Assembly (NCBI GenBank): GCA_022827905.1
Contig: JAJEIQ010000060.1
Coordinates: 1-37,881 of the forward strand
DNA: 37,881 nucleotides
Reading direction: 5' to 3'
From: Pseudomonadales bacterium
GTDB lineage: Bacteria > Pseudomonadota > Gammaproteobacteria > Pseudomonadales > Azotimanducaceae
Under the pieces are notes generated by a model. It was not told where the DNA came from. It did not search any database and saw only the letters and a program-made list of their open reading frames with translations. The translations under genes and the position numbers were made by a program. Positions 27,505-35,111 of this stretch are shown here, one piece after another; within the stretch, counting starts at the first letter, position 1; every line of letters starts with the position of its first letter.

Positions 27505-27555
27505 GAAACGATGCGGCGCGGGCGTTCGTGGCAACCCTATCTCACCGGAGCGGGA

Positions 27556-28524
27556 ATGAGCAACGCAGCGGAGCGCGAGCCGGAAGTCGAGCCGAGCCTC
27601 TGGCGGCGGCTCAAGACGGGCTTGGGCAAGACCCGGGGGCGGCTCGCCGAAGGCCTCGGCGATCTGCTGCTCGGCAAGCGCGAGGTCGATGCGGAAGTTC
27701 TCGAGGAACTCGAAGCGGCGCTGCTCATGACCGACGTGGGCATGGCGGCCACCGAGCGCATGATGGCGGCACTGAGCGCCCGGGTGCGGCGCAATCAGCT
27801 AGCCGATACCGCCGCGCTCCGCCAAGCCCTCTCGGAACTGCTCAAGGAGCAGATCCGCCCCTTGCAGGCGCCCTTCACGGTCAGCGCCGAGCGCCCTTTT
27901 GTCATCTTCATGGTCGGCGTCAATGGCGTCGGCAAGACCACCACCATGGGCAAACTGGCCAAGCGGCTTCAGGACCAGGGCTTAAGCGTCGTCTTGGCGG
28001 CTGGGGACACCTTCCGCGCCGCCGCTGTGGAGCAACTCCAGGTCTGGGGCGAGCGCAACGGCGTGGCGGTGGTCGCCCAGCCCCAGGGCTCAGACAGCGC
28101 TTCGGTGGTCTATGACGCCGTCGAGGCCGCCAAGGTGCGGGGCCACGACGTGGTGCTGGCGGATACCGCCGGACGCCTGCAGGCCAAGGCCAACCTGATG
28201 GCGGAACTGGCCAAGATCCGCCGCGTGGTGCAGCGGCTGGAGGCGGGGGCGCCGCAGCAGGTGCTGCTGGTGCTCGATGCGGGGGTCGGCCAGAACGCCC
28301 TCAGCCAGGTTGCGGAGTTCGATGCCGCGGCCGGGGTGACCGGGTTCGTCATCACCAAGCTCGACGGCAGCGCCAAGGCCGGGGTGATCTTCGCCATCGC
28401 CGAGCAGTTGCGCAGCGCCGGCACGCCAAAGCCCCTGTACTTCATCGGCATCGGCGAAGGCCTGGACGACCTCAAGCCCTTCGAAGCCGACGCCTTCGTC
28501 GATGCGTTGCTGGCCGTGGACTAG
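27556..28524 (+). CDS. ftsY: Signal recognition particle receptor FtsY
   Basis: SRP GTPase that brings ribosome-nascent chains to the inner membrane. The 322-residue form has a short acidic N-terminus and no long A domain. NG-domain motifs: G1 GVNGVGKTTT, DTFRAAAVEQL, G3 DTAGRLQAKANL, DAGVGQNALSQ (many homologues have DATTGQNA), G4 TKLDGSAK and G5 GIGEGLDDLKPF. The ATG at 27556 follows GGAGCGGGA. It heads ftsY-ftsE-ftsX. Confidence 0.96.
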   Translation: MSNAAEREPEVEPSLWRRLKTGLGKTRGRLAEGLGDLLLGKREVDAEVLEELEAALLMTDVGMAATERMMAALSARVRRNQLADTAALRQALSELLKEQIRPLQAPFTVSAERPFVIFMVGVNGVGKTTTMGKLAKRLQDQGLSVVLAAGDTFRAAAVEQLQVWGERNGVAVVAQPQGSDSASVVYDAVEAAKVRGHDVVLADTAGRLQAKANLMAELAKIRRVVQRLEAGAPQQVLLVLDAGVGQNALSQVAEFDAAAGVTGFVITKLDGSAKAGVIFAIAEQLRSAGTPKPLYFIGIGEGLDDLKPFEADAFVDALLAVD

Positions 28525-28536
28525 GGCGGGGCGTCC

Positions 28537-29196
28537 ATGGGCCGAATCGAGTTTCTCAACGTGTACAAGCGCTATCCGAGCGGCTTCGAAGCGCTGCGGG
28601 ATCTGTCCGTGGTCTTCGAGGAGGGCTCCATGACCTTCCTCACGGGCCACTCCGGAGCCGGCAAGACCACCTGCCTGAAGCTCCTGCTCTGCCTGGACCA
28701 GCCGACCCACGGCGAGATCTTGGTCAATGGCGTCAACGTGAGCCGCCTCAGCGCCCGGCGCCTGCCGCACTACCGGCAAAACCTGGGCGCGGTGTTCCAG
28801 GACCACAAGCTGCTGGCCGCCCGCAGCGTCTTCGACAACGTAGCACTGCCCTTGCGGGTGTCGGGCATGCGGGAGCGGGAGGTGCGCCGGCGGGTGAGCG
28901 CCGCCCTCAACCGGGTGGGTCTCTTGGAACGGGAGTCGCTGCTGCCCATGCAGCTTTCCACCGGTGAGCAGCAACGGGTGGGCATCGCCCGGGCGGTGGT
29001 CAGCCGCCCGAAGGTGCTCCTCGCCGACGAGCCCACGGGCAATTTGGACCCGGAACTCTCGGCGGACATCATGGCCCTCTTCCAGGGCTTCAACGAGGTG
29101 GGCGCCACGGTCATCGTCGCCAGCCACGACCGCGGCCTCATCGAGAGCCTGGACAACCCGGTGGTGGAACTGTCCCACGGCATGCGGGTTCGGTGA
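28537..29196 (+). CDS. ftsE: Cell division ATP-binding protein FtsE
   Basis: ABC ATPase that, with FtsX, controls septal murein hydrolase activation. At 219 residues it has Walker A GHSGAGKTT, Q-loop QDHKLL, signature LSTGEQQRVGIARA (most homologues read LSGGEQQR), Walker B VLLADEPTG and a histidine in SHDRGLI. Starts 12 bp after ftsY and 23 bp before ftsX, so one operon is likely. Confidence 0.96.
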   Translation: MGRIEFLNVYKRYPSGFEALRDLSVVFEEGSMTFLTGHSGAGKTTCLKLLLCLDQPTHGEILVNGVNVSRLSARRLPHYRQNLGAVFQDHKLLAARSVFDNVALPLRVSGMREREVRRRVSAALNRVGLLERESLLPMQLSTGEQQRVGIARAVVSRPKVLLADEPTGNLDPELSADIMALFQGFNEVGATVIVASHDRGLIESLDNPVVELSHGMRVR

Positions 29197-29219
29197 CTGG
29201 GCCGTGAGCGGAAAGCGTC

Positions 29220-30173
29220 ATGGCGGATAGCCCCAAGCAAGGGCCATGGCCCCGCACGTCCCACCGATGGGGTTGGTGGCGCGGGCATTGGCGCGTGGCG
29301 CGCGACGTCTTTTCCCTCGTATCGGTGCGCACCGGCACCAGCTTGCTGGTCTGGCTGCTGGTGGGCATCGCCTTGGCTCTGCCGGCCAGCCTCATGCTGT
29401 TGCAGACCAACCTGTCCCAGTTGGCCGCCGATTGGGGCGGCGGCCGTCCGAGCGTGTCCGTTTACATGGAACTCGGCGCGCTCAACGCCGCCGAATTGGC
29501 GGCGCAGCTTGAACGGCGGGCGGAAGTGGAGGCGGTGGCGCTGACCACCCAGGAGGAGGCCTTGGCGGAGTTCACCGCCTACACCGGCCTTGGCGATGCG
29601 CTCACCGGGCTTGAGCGCAATCCCTTGCCGGCCTCCCTGCGCCTGACCTTCGTGGCCGATGCCGGCGCCGACGCCCTGGAAGCGGTGGCCGCATCAATGC
29701 GCGAAGCGGAAGGGGTGGCGGACGTGGTGATCGAACGCACTTGGCTTACGCGCATCAACGCCATCTCCCGGCTGGCCCGCTCCCTCGGCCTCGTGTTCGG
29801 CGTCCTATTCGGCGTCGGCGCGGTCTTGGTGACGGCGACCACCGTGCGCTTCGCCATCGATTCGCAGCTCGACGAACTCAAGGTGATGAAGCTGGTCGGC
29901 GCGAGCGCCGGGCAACTGCGGCGGCCGTTCCTGTACTTCGGCGCGCTCTATGGCGCCGGCGGCGGCCTGGTGGCCGCCATGCTGGTGAGCTTGGGCCTCA
30001 TCGTCCTGGAGGCGCCGCTGCTCGACCTGCTCGGCAGCTTCGACCAAACCCTGGTTCTCGGCGGCTTCGACCCCGTCTTCGTAGCCGCCTTGGTCGGCCT
30101 CGGATCGGCCCTCGGCATGGCCGGCGCCATGCTCGCCGTCCGCCAACGCTTGGCGGGGCTAGAGGTGATGTGA
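29220..30173 (+). CDS. ftsX: Cell division permease-like protein FtsX
   Basis: Inner-membrane partner of FtsE. The 317-residue protein has one N-terminal membrane segment (about 40-62), a periplasmic domain (about 65-185) and three C-terminal segments (about 193-215, 240-265 and 284-308). The block IDSQLDELKVMKLVGAS is the family signature. A GGAAAG site precedes the ATG. The rpoH gene that usually follows is absent; a repeat lies downstream instead. Confidence 0.94.
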   Translation: MADSPKQGPWPRTSHRWGWWRGHWRVARDVFSLVSVRTGTSLLVWLLVGIALALPASLMLLQTNLSQLAADWGGGRPSVSVYMELGALNAAELAAQLERRAEVEAVALTTQEEALAEFTAYTGLGDALTGLERNPLPASLRLTFVADAGADALEAVAASMREAEGVADVVIERTWLTRINAISRLARSLGLVFGVLFGVGAVLVTATTVRFAIDSQLDELKVMKLVGASAGQLRRPFLYFGALYGAGGGLVAAMLVSLGLIVLEAPLLDLLGSFDQTLVLGGFDPVFVAALVGLGSALGMAGAMLAVRQRLAGLEVM

Positions 30174-30177
30174 CAGG

Positions 30178-30243
30178 ACGCTGATCCTCGGAGCGAGGGC
30201 GTGACTGAACGCTGATCCCCGGAGCGAGGGCGTCCCGCCCTCG
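30178..30243. repeat. Half and full GAGGGC palindrome after ftsX
   Basis: A 25-nt block (ACGCTGATCC, then the left half of the palindrome) occurs at 30178-30202 and again at 30209-30233 with one difference, 31 bp apart. Only the second copy continues into the full hairpin CGAGGGCG-TCC-CGCCCTCG (30225-30243). It lies between the convergent ends of ftsX and the serine hydrolase and could act as a shared transcription barrier. Confidence 0.8.
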
Positions 30244-30293
30244 AACTGCATCGTCAAATTGATACAGCGATATCGTCACACACCGTCAAAACG

Positions 30294-31424
30294 CTAGCTC
30301 GAAAGCGAGCGGTGGGCGGCCAGCAGCAGCTTGAAGCCACGTAGGTCGCCCATCAGGTTGCCTTCCATGCGGTTCATGACGTAGGAGATGCACAGGCGGG
30401 CATCCTGGTCGATCACCGCGGTGGAGCCGCCCCAGCCGCCCCAGTAGGCGATGTTCGGGTTCGGCCCCATGGGCATCGCGTCGGTGGTGATGCCGTAGCC
30501 CATGCCGAACCGGACGGGCACGCCCAGCACCAAGTCCTTGCCGAAGGTCTGCTTGTCGAAGATGGCGCGGCAGCCGGCTTCGGACATGATCCGCTTGCCA
30601 GAAGCGACGCCGAGATTTGCGGCCAGGGTCTGCACCGCCATCACGGAGCGGGCGTTGCCGTGGCCGTTGGCGGCGGGGATTTCCGCCGCCCGCCAGGCGC
30701 GGGTGGCCGAGGCCCGCGCGGAAATGAACGGATTGGCGAAGGTTCGGGCGGCGATGCTGTTCGGCTTCGACTCGTCGGCGGGGGCGGTCTTCGGCGGGAT
30801 CAGCTCGCCGATGCGGTGGTCATGCTCCGGTCCGGTGCCGATGTGGAAGTCCGCGCCCAACGGCTCCGCCAACTCCCGGCGAAAGAACTGGCCGAGGCTT
30901 ACGCCGGTCACCCGGCGCACGACTTCGCCGATGAGATGGCCCTGGGTCAGGGCGTGGTAGCCGCTCGCCGTCCCCGGCTCCCACCAAGGGGCTTGCCGGG
31001 CCAGGGCGGTCACCATCTTCTCCCAGTCATAGACGTCCTGGTCGTTCATCGGCTCGTCCATCCCGGAAAGCCCCGCCGAGTGGCTTAGGAAGTGCCGCAC
31101 CTCCACCTTGTCCTTGCCGTTCTGGGCGAACTCCGGCCAATAGCGCTTCACCGGCGCGTACAGGTCGAGTTCGCCCCGGTCGGCCAGCAGCAGGGCCGCC
31201 AGCGCGGTCATGGTCTTGGTGGTGGAATAGACGTTGACGATGGTGTCCTGCTCCCAAGGCAGGGTGCGCGCCCGGTCCCGGTGGCCCGCCCAGAGATCGA
31301 CCATGGTCTCGCCTTCGAGGCTGACGGCCACGCTGGCGCCCACGTCGCCGCGCTGCTCGAAGTTCTCCTCGAAAACAGCCTTGACGCGCTCAAACTGCGG
31401 CTTGCAGGTTCCGTGAATTTCCAA
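30294..31424 (-). CDS. Serine hydrolase, beta-lactamase/EstB family
   Basis: A 376-residue class C beta-lactamase-fold hydrolase. The nucleophile motif SxxK is STTK near residue 67, the YxN-equivalent tyrosine is in GYHALT near 155, and the third motif region is YWGGWGGS near 331. This group covers esterases, D-aminopeptidases and uncharacterised hydrolases; no signal peptide is evident. Translation starts at TTG at 31424, following GGGGGGAC, and matches the family opening IHGTCKPQFERV. It is divergent from an exported D-aminoacylase-like gene, with 100 bp between starts. Confidence 0.88.
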   Translation of the reverse strand: MEIHGTCKPQFERVKAVFEENFEQRGDVGASVAVSLEGETMVDLWAGHRDRARTLPWEQDTIVNVYSTTKTMTALAALLLADRGELDLYAPVKRYWPEFAQNGKDKVEVRHFLSHSAGLSGMDEPMNDQDVYDWEKMVTALARQAPWWEPGTASGYHALTQGHLIGEVVRRVTGVSLGQFFRRELAEPLGADFHIGTGPEHDHRIGELIPPKTAPADESKPNSIAARTFANPFISARASATRAWRAAEIPAANGHGNARSVMAVQTLAANLGVASGKRIMSEAGCRAIFDKQTFGKDLVLGVPVRFGMGYGITTDAMPMGPNPNIAYWGGWGGSTAVIDQDARLCISYVMNRMEGNLMGDLRGFKLLLAAHRSLSS

Positions 31425-31465
31425 TGCAGCGTCCCCCCGATAAGCAATGGCCGCGCAACTTACCC

Positions 31466-31471
31466 TACAAT
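31466..31471 (+). promoter_or_regulatory. Possible -10 box for the deacylase
   Basis: TACAAT lies 53 bp upstream of the deacylase ATG in the divergent 100-bp gap. No clear -35 was found, so support is weak. Confidence 0.25.
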
Positions 31472-31524
31472 CGCCCGCTAGTCAGGGGTTTTTCCACCCT
31501 TTTCCCATCCAGATAGGAGGAGCC

Positions 31525-33210
31525 ATGCGCAAAGCGGCGTTGTTTCTGGTCTGCTTGTTGCTCCACGGCGTGGCGGCAAGCGCCGATGCGCCCTTCGACT
31601 GGGTGATTCGCTCGGGCCTGATCTACGACGGCAACGGGGCGGCGCCCTACGTGGCGGACTTGGCCATTGAGGGTGACCGCATCGCCCTGATCGGGCGCAT
31701 CGACCCGGCCCGCGCCCGGCGCGTCATCGATGCCGAGGGCCTCGCCGTGGCGCCGGGCTTCATCAACATGCTCAGTTGGGCCTCCCAATCCCTCATCATC
31801 GATGGCCGCAGCCAGGGCGACATCCGCCAGGGCGTCACCTTGGAAGTGTTCGGCGAGGGCCGCTCCATGGGGCCGCTCAACGCCGCGATGAAGCAGGAGA
31901 TGCTCGCCCGGCAGGACGAATCGAAGTTCGACATCCCTTGGACCACGTTGGGCGAGTACCTGGAGCATCTGGAGCGCAAGGGCGTCTCCCCCAACGTGGC
32001 CTCGTTCGTCGGCGCGTCCACGGTGCGGGTTCACGAACTCGGCTACGCCGACCGGGCGCCCAACGCCGAGGAGCTCGCTCGCATGCAGGGGTTGGTCCGC
32101 ACGGCGATGGCCGAAGGCGCCCTCGGCATCGGCTCATCGCTGATCTACGCGCCGGCCTTTTACGCCAAGACCAGCGAATTGATCGCCCTGATGCGGGTCG
32201 CCGCCGAGTACGGCGGCATGTACATCTCCCACCTGCGCAGCGAGGGCAACCGGCTGCTGGAATCGATCGATGAATTGATCGCGATCGCCGAGGCCAGCGG
32301 CGCGCCCGCGGAGATCTACCACCTGAAGGCCAGCGGGGAGTCAAACTGGCCGAAGTTCGACGCGGCGGTGGCCCGCGTCGAGGCGGCCCGCGACCGCGGG
32401 CTGCGCATCACCGCCAACATGTACGCCTACCCGGCGGGCTCCACCGGCCTCGATGCGGCCATGCCGCCGTGGGTGCAGGAGGGTGGCTACGAGGCCTGGG
32501 CGGCGCGGCTGCAGGACCCGCAGATCCGCGCCCAGGTGGCCAGGGAAATGGCCACGCCCACGGACGACTGGGAGAACCTGCTGCTCGCCGCGGGGGCCGA
32601 AGGCGTGCTGTTGGTGGGCTTTCGCAACCCGGACCTGCGCATCCACACCGGCAGGAGCCTTGCGGAGGTCGCCGCGGAGCGCGGCACGAGCCCGTTTGAG
32701 ACGGCCATGGACCTCGTGGTGGAGGACGGCAGCCGCGTGCAGGCCATCTACTTCCTGATGTCGGAGGAGAACGTCGCCAAGGGCATCGCCCTGCCGTGGG
32801 TGAGCTTCGGCTCCGATGCCCGGTCCATGGCTGCGGAGGGGGTGTTCCTCAACACCAGCACCCACCCCCGGGCCTACGGCAACTTCGCCCGGGTGCTTGG
32901 CAAGTACGTTCGCGACGAGGGGGCGCTTTCCATGCCGGCCGCGATTCACAAGCTCACCAAGCTGCCCGCCACCAACCTGCGGCTGCGCGGGCGCGGCGAG
33001 CTTAAGCCGGGGCACTACGCCGACGTGGTGGTGTTCGACCCGGACCGGGTTCAGGACCATGCCACCTTCGCCGAGCCCCACCAGTACGCCACCGGCATGG
33101 TCCACGTGTTCGTCAACGGCGAGCCGGTGCTGGCCGACGGCGAACACACCGGCGCCTTGCCGGGCCGGGTGGTGAGGGGCCCCGGCTGGACCGGCTGGAG
33201 CGCTGACTAG
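31525..33210 (+). CDS. Exported N-acyl-D-amino-acid deacylase-like amidohydrolase
   Basis: A 561-residue member of the D-aminoacylase/amidohydrolase superfamily with a signal peptide (about 1-21). The N-terminal beta-sandwich and TIM barrel are recognisable: VIRSGLIYDGNGAAPYVADL, then PGFINMLSW at 77-85 in place of the usual PGFIDxHxH, and FGEG (E111) in place of the GNCG metal cysteine. H236 in YISHLRSEG, H266 and K268 in YHLKASG, and a GSDA motif near 444 are retained. The substitutions define a subfamily whose chemistry cannot be assumed. The ATG at 31525 follows AGGAGG. Predicted periplasmic. Confidence 0.85.
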   Translation: MRKAALFLVCLLLHGVAASADAPFDWVIRSGLIYDGNGAAPYVADLAIEGDRIALIGRIDPARARRVIDAEGLAVAPGFINMLSWASQSLIIDGRSQGDIRQGVTLEVFGEGRSMGPLNAAMKQEMLARQDESKFDIPWTTLGEYLEHLERKGVSPNVASFVGASTVRVHELGYADRAPNAEELARMQGLVRTAMAEGALGIGSSLIYAPAFYAKTSELIALMRVAAEYGGMYISHLRSEGNRLLESIDELIAIAEASGAPAEIYHLKASGESNWPKFDAAVARVEAARDRGLRITANMYAYPAGSTGLDAAMPPWVQEGGYEAWAARLQDPQIRAQVAREMATPTDDWENLLLAAGAEGVLLVGFRNPDLRIHTGRSLAEVAAERGTSPFETAMDLVVEDGSRVQAIYFLMSEENVAKGIALPWVSFGSDARSMAAEGVFLNTSTHPRAYGNFARVLGKYVRDEGALSMPAAIHKLTKLPATNLRLRGRGELKPGHYADVVVFDPDRVQDHATFAEPHQYATGMVHVFVNGEPVLADGEHTGALPGRVVRGPGWTGWSAD

Positions 33211-33215
33211 CTTCG

Positions 33216-33346
33216 GAGCGAGGGCAAGATGCCCTCGTTCCGGGAGAGCGGCCAGGGCGAGGGCAGGATGCCCTTGTTCCGGGGAGCGGTCGGGGCGAGG
33301 GCATAACGAACCGAAGGTTCGCGCCCTCGCACGGCGCGTAGCGCCG
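33216..33346. repeat. Cluster of GAGGGC and nested palindromes after the deacylase
   Basis: Three hairpins follow the deacylase stop. CGAGGGC-AAGAT-GCCCTCG is at 33219-33237. A degenerate copy lies around 33256-33276. A nested one pairs GCGAGGGC (33295-33302) with GCCCTCGC (33323-33330) around GAACC-GAA-GGTTC (33308-33320). CGGCGC-GTA-GCGCCG (33332-33346) follows. The GAACC/GGTTC inner stem recurs at 37571-37587. The cluster separates two convergent genes. Confidence 0.82.
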
Positions 33347-33350
33347 TTCC

Positions 33351-33800
33351 TCAGCCGCGGTTCACCAGCCGCCAGTGCAATAGGGTGAAGGGCGAATCGG
33401 GGTCGTCGTGGTGCTCGAAGACGCCTTCGACGGGTGCCCCGATCGGCACCGTCTGGCGGGGGTCGCCGAGCAGGTTGCCGATCAGCCGCACGCCGCCTGC
33501 GGCGGGGATTTCGACCAGCACCACCAGGTAGGGGCCTTGGTCCTTCAGCGCCGGGTGCACCGGATGCCAGACCCGCTCGTAGCTGTAGATGCGTCCCTTG
33601 GGCGCCACCGTTTCAAAGCCTAAGTCAAAGCTCAGGCAGTGGTGGCAGATCCACTCCGGCCCCCACTGCCATCCCCCGCACGTGCGGCAGCGCTGCAGAC
33701 GCAGTTCACCCTTGGCCAGCCCCTTCCAGTAGGGTGCGTCCAAGCCGTCGGGCGCCGCTGCCGGCTGCGGCAGTCCGGGGGCCAGGTAGGGGCCGCTCAC
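33351..33800 (-). CDS. DUF35 OB-fold/zinc-ribbon protein, thiolase partner
   Basis: A 149-residue acyl-CoA-associated OB-fold protein. The rubredoxin-like zinc ribbon is CRTCGGWQWGPEWICHHC (CxxC, then CxxC), followed by an OB-fold with GRIYSYERVWHP. DUF35 proteins are usually encoded with Ltp-type thiolases and stabilise them, as in the steroid side-chain retro-aldolase pair Ltp2/ChsH2. The GTG at 33800 is the likely start: it overlaps a stop codon left in a duplicated copy of the thiolase end (GTGA), the probable ancestral junction. A nine-codon longer form reading into the repeat is unlikely. Confidence 0.85.
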   Translation of the reverse strand: MSGPYLAPGLPQPAAAPDGLDAPYWKGLAKGELRLQRCRTCGGWQWGPEWICHHCLSFDLGFETVAPKGRIYSYERVWHPVHPALKDQGPYLVVLVEIPAAGGVRLIGNLLGDPRQTVPIGAPVEGVFEHHDDPDSPFTLLHWRLVNRG

Positions 33801-33900
33801 AGCGTCGCCTCGCCGCCGAAGAAGCACCGCTCCGGGAGCCTTCGGAGCGAGGGCATCTTGCCCTCGCCGCTCACAGCGTCGCCTCGCTGCCGAAGATGCA
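33792..33900. repeat. 35-bp direct repeats flanking an inserted palindrome
   Basis: The segments 33792-33826 and 33866-33900 match at 33 of 35 positions and flank 39 bp containing GAGGGC-ATCTT-GCCCTC and a small CCGGGAGCCTTCGG block. Both copies hold the thiolase end (coding EATL then stop) overlapping GTGAGCGGC. The copy at 33866 serves the thiolase and the copy at 33792 serves the DUF35 start. This is what insertion with duplication of the target would leave. Confidence 0.85.
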
Positions 33901-35049
33901 GCAGCTCACCGGCGTCACCATGGGGCCGGAGATCACCATCGAGACGTCGGCCCCCGGCACTTGGTTGCTGGACTGCCCGCGGACTTGCCGCACCGCTTCC
34001 ACGTTGAGGCCTAGGCCGTGCATGTAGCACTCGGCGAGGTTGCCGCCGCTGGTGTTCAGCGGCAGGTCGCCGTCCGGGGCCAGGAAGCGCTCCTTGACGA
34101 AGTACTCGTTGCAGCCGTCCGGCGCGCAGAAGCCGTGCTCGACAAGGCTCATCAGCACCCCGCCGGTGAAGTTCTCGTAGCTTTGCAGCACATCGACGTC
34201 GCCGGGGCCCACCCCGGCCATCTCGTAGAGGCGCGGGGCGAGGGTCTTGAACGCTGAAGTGGCGTAGTCCGGCGTGTTGTGCACCGACGCGCCGGCGCGG
34301 AAGTGGGAGCCGATGGCGGTGCCGAGCAGGTAGGCGGGCGCATGGGGGATGTCCTTGGCGCGTTCGGCGGACACCAGCACCATGGCGGCGGCGCCGTCGT
34401 TTTCCAGGCAGCAGTCGTAGAGGTGAAAGGGTTCGACGATCCAGCGGGAGGCGTCGTAGGTGGCCTCGTCGAGGGGCCGTCCGTGCATCACCGCCCGTGG
34501 GTTGTTCTGCGCGTGGTGGTAGGCGGCCAGGGAGATGGCCCGCAGTGCCTCCTGGCCCACCCCATGGTCGTGCATGAAGCGCTGCACCTTCATGGCGAAC
34601 ATCTGCGCCGGCGACATCAGCCCGTAGGGCGCTGTTTGGGCCCCTTCGCCGTAAATCGCCTTGCGCCGGGGGCCTTGGCCGAAGCGGCCAAACTGGCCTT
34701 GGGCCAGGGCCCGGAACACCACCACGCACTCAGCCAGCCCGCCGGCGATGGCGGCTGCGGCGTTGCCGATGGCGGCGGACCCGCCGCCGCCACCGCCGCC
34801 CCACTGCATGTTGGCGAACCGAAGCTCCCTGCAGCCCAAGGCGGCAGCCAAGCGCGAGGGGTCGCTGCGGTCGTCGCTGTAGGAGGCGAAGCCGTCCACC
34901 TCCCGAGGCGAAATGCCCGCGTCTTCGCAGGCCGTGATGATGGCCTTGAGGGCCAGCTTGAACTCGGGGTCCGGGGACTGGCCGCGCTTGAAGTAGCTGG
35001 TCTCGCCGACCCCGGCCACCGCGATTGAACCACGCAGGGTTCTGTTCAT
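33871..35049 (-). CDS. Thiolase-like lipid-transfer protein (SCP2-thiolase/Ltp type)
   Basis: A 392-residue thiolase-fold protein of the SCP-x/Ltp group. It starts RGSIAVAGVGETSYF and contains QWGGGGGGGSAAIGNAAAAI where a canonical thiolase would place its nucleophilic cysteine; none is present there. The C-terminal half has LQSYENFTGGVLMSLVEHGF, NTSGGNLAECYMHG and a final GPMVTPVSCCIFGSEATL. Members lacking the cysteine include retro-aldolases acting on acyl-CoA, with a DUF35 partner, which is encoded immediately downstream. Substrate unknown. Confidence 0.87.
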   Translation of the reverse strand: MNRTLRGSIAVAGVGETSYFKRGQSPDPEFKLALKAIITACEDAGISPREVDGFASYSDDRSDPSRLAAALGCRELRFANMQWGGGGGGGSAAIGNAAAAIAGGLAECVVVFRALAQGQFGRFGQGPRRKAIYGEGAQTAPYGLMSPAQMFAMKVQRFMHDHGVGQEALRAISLAAYHHAQNNPRAVMHGRPLDEATYDASRWIVEPFHLYDCCLENDGAAAMVLVSAERAKDIPHAPAYLLGTAIGSHFRAGASVHNTPDYATSAFKTLAPRLYEMAGVGPGDVDVLQSYENFTGGVLMSLVEHGFCAPDGCNEYFVKERFLAPDGDLPLNTSGGNLAECYMHGLGLNVEAVRQVRGQSSNQVPGADVSMVISGPMVTPVSCCIFGSEATL

Positions 35050-35111
35050 CGTCGGTTTCGAAGCCTCATCGGCCCAGGCGCTGCAGCGCCAGCTTGGGTG
35101 GCTGGCGGCGC

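Noticed and set aside
33801-33827. Longer DUF35 start MLLRRRGDAV
   Set aside because: These codons come from the duplicated thiolase end and the inserted repeat; the GTG at 33800 restores the usual overlapping start.
33797-34729. 310-residue frame ending at the DUF35 start
   Set aside because: It is an alternative frame of the thiolase gene that happens to read through the repeat into the duplicated thiolase end.
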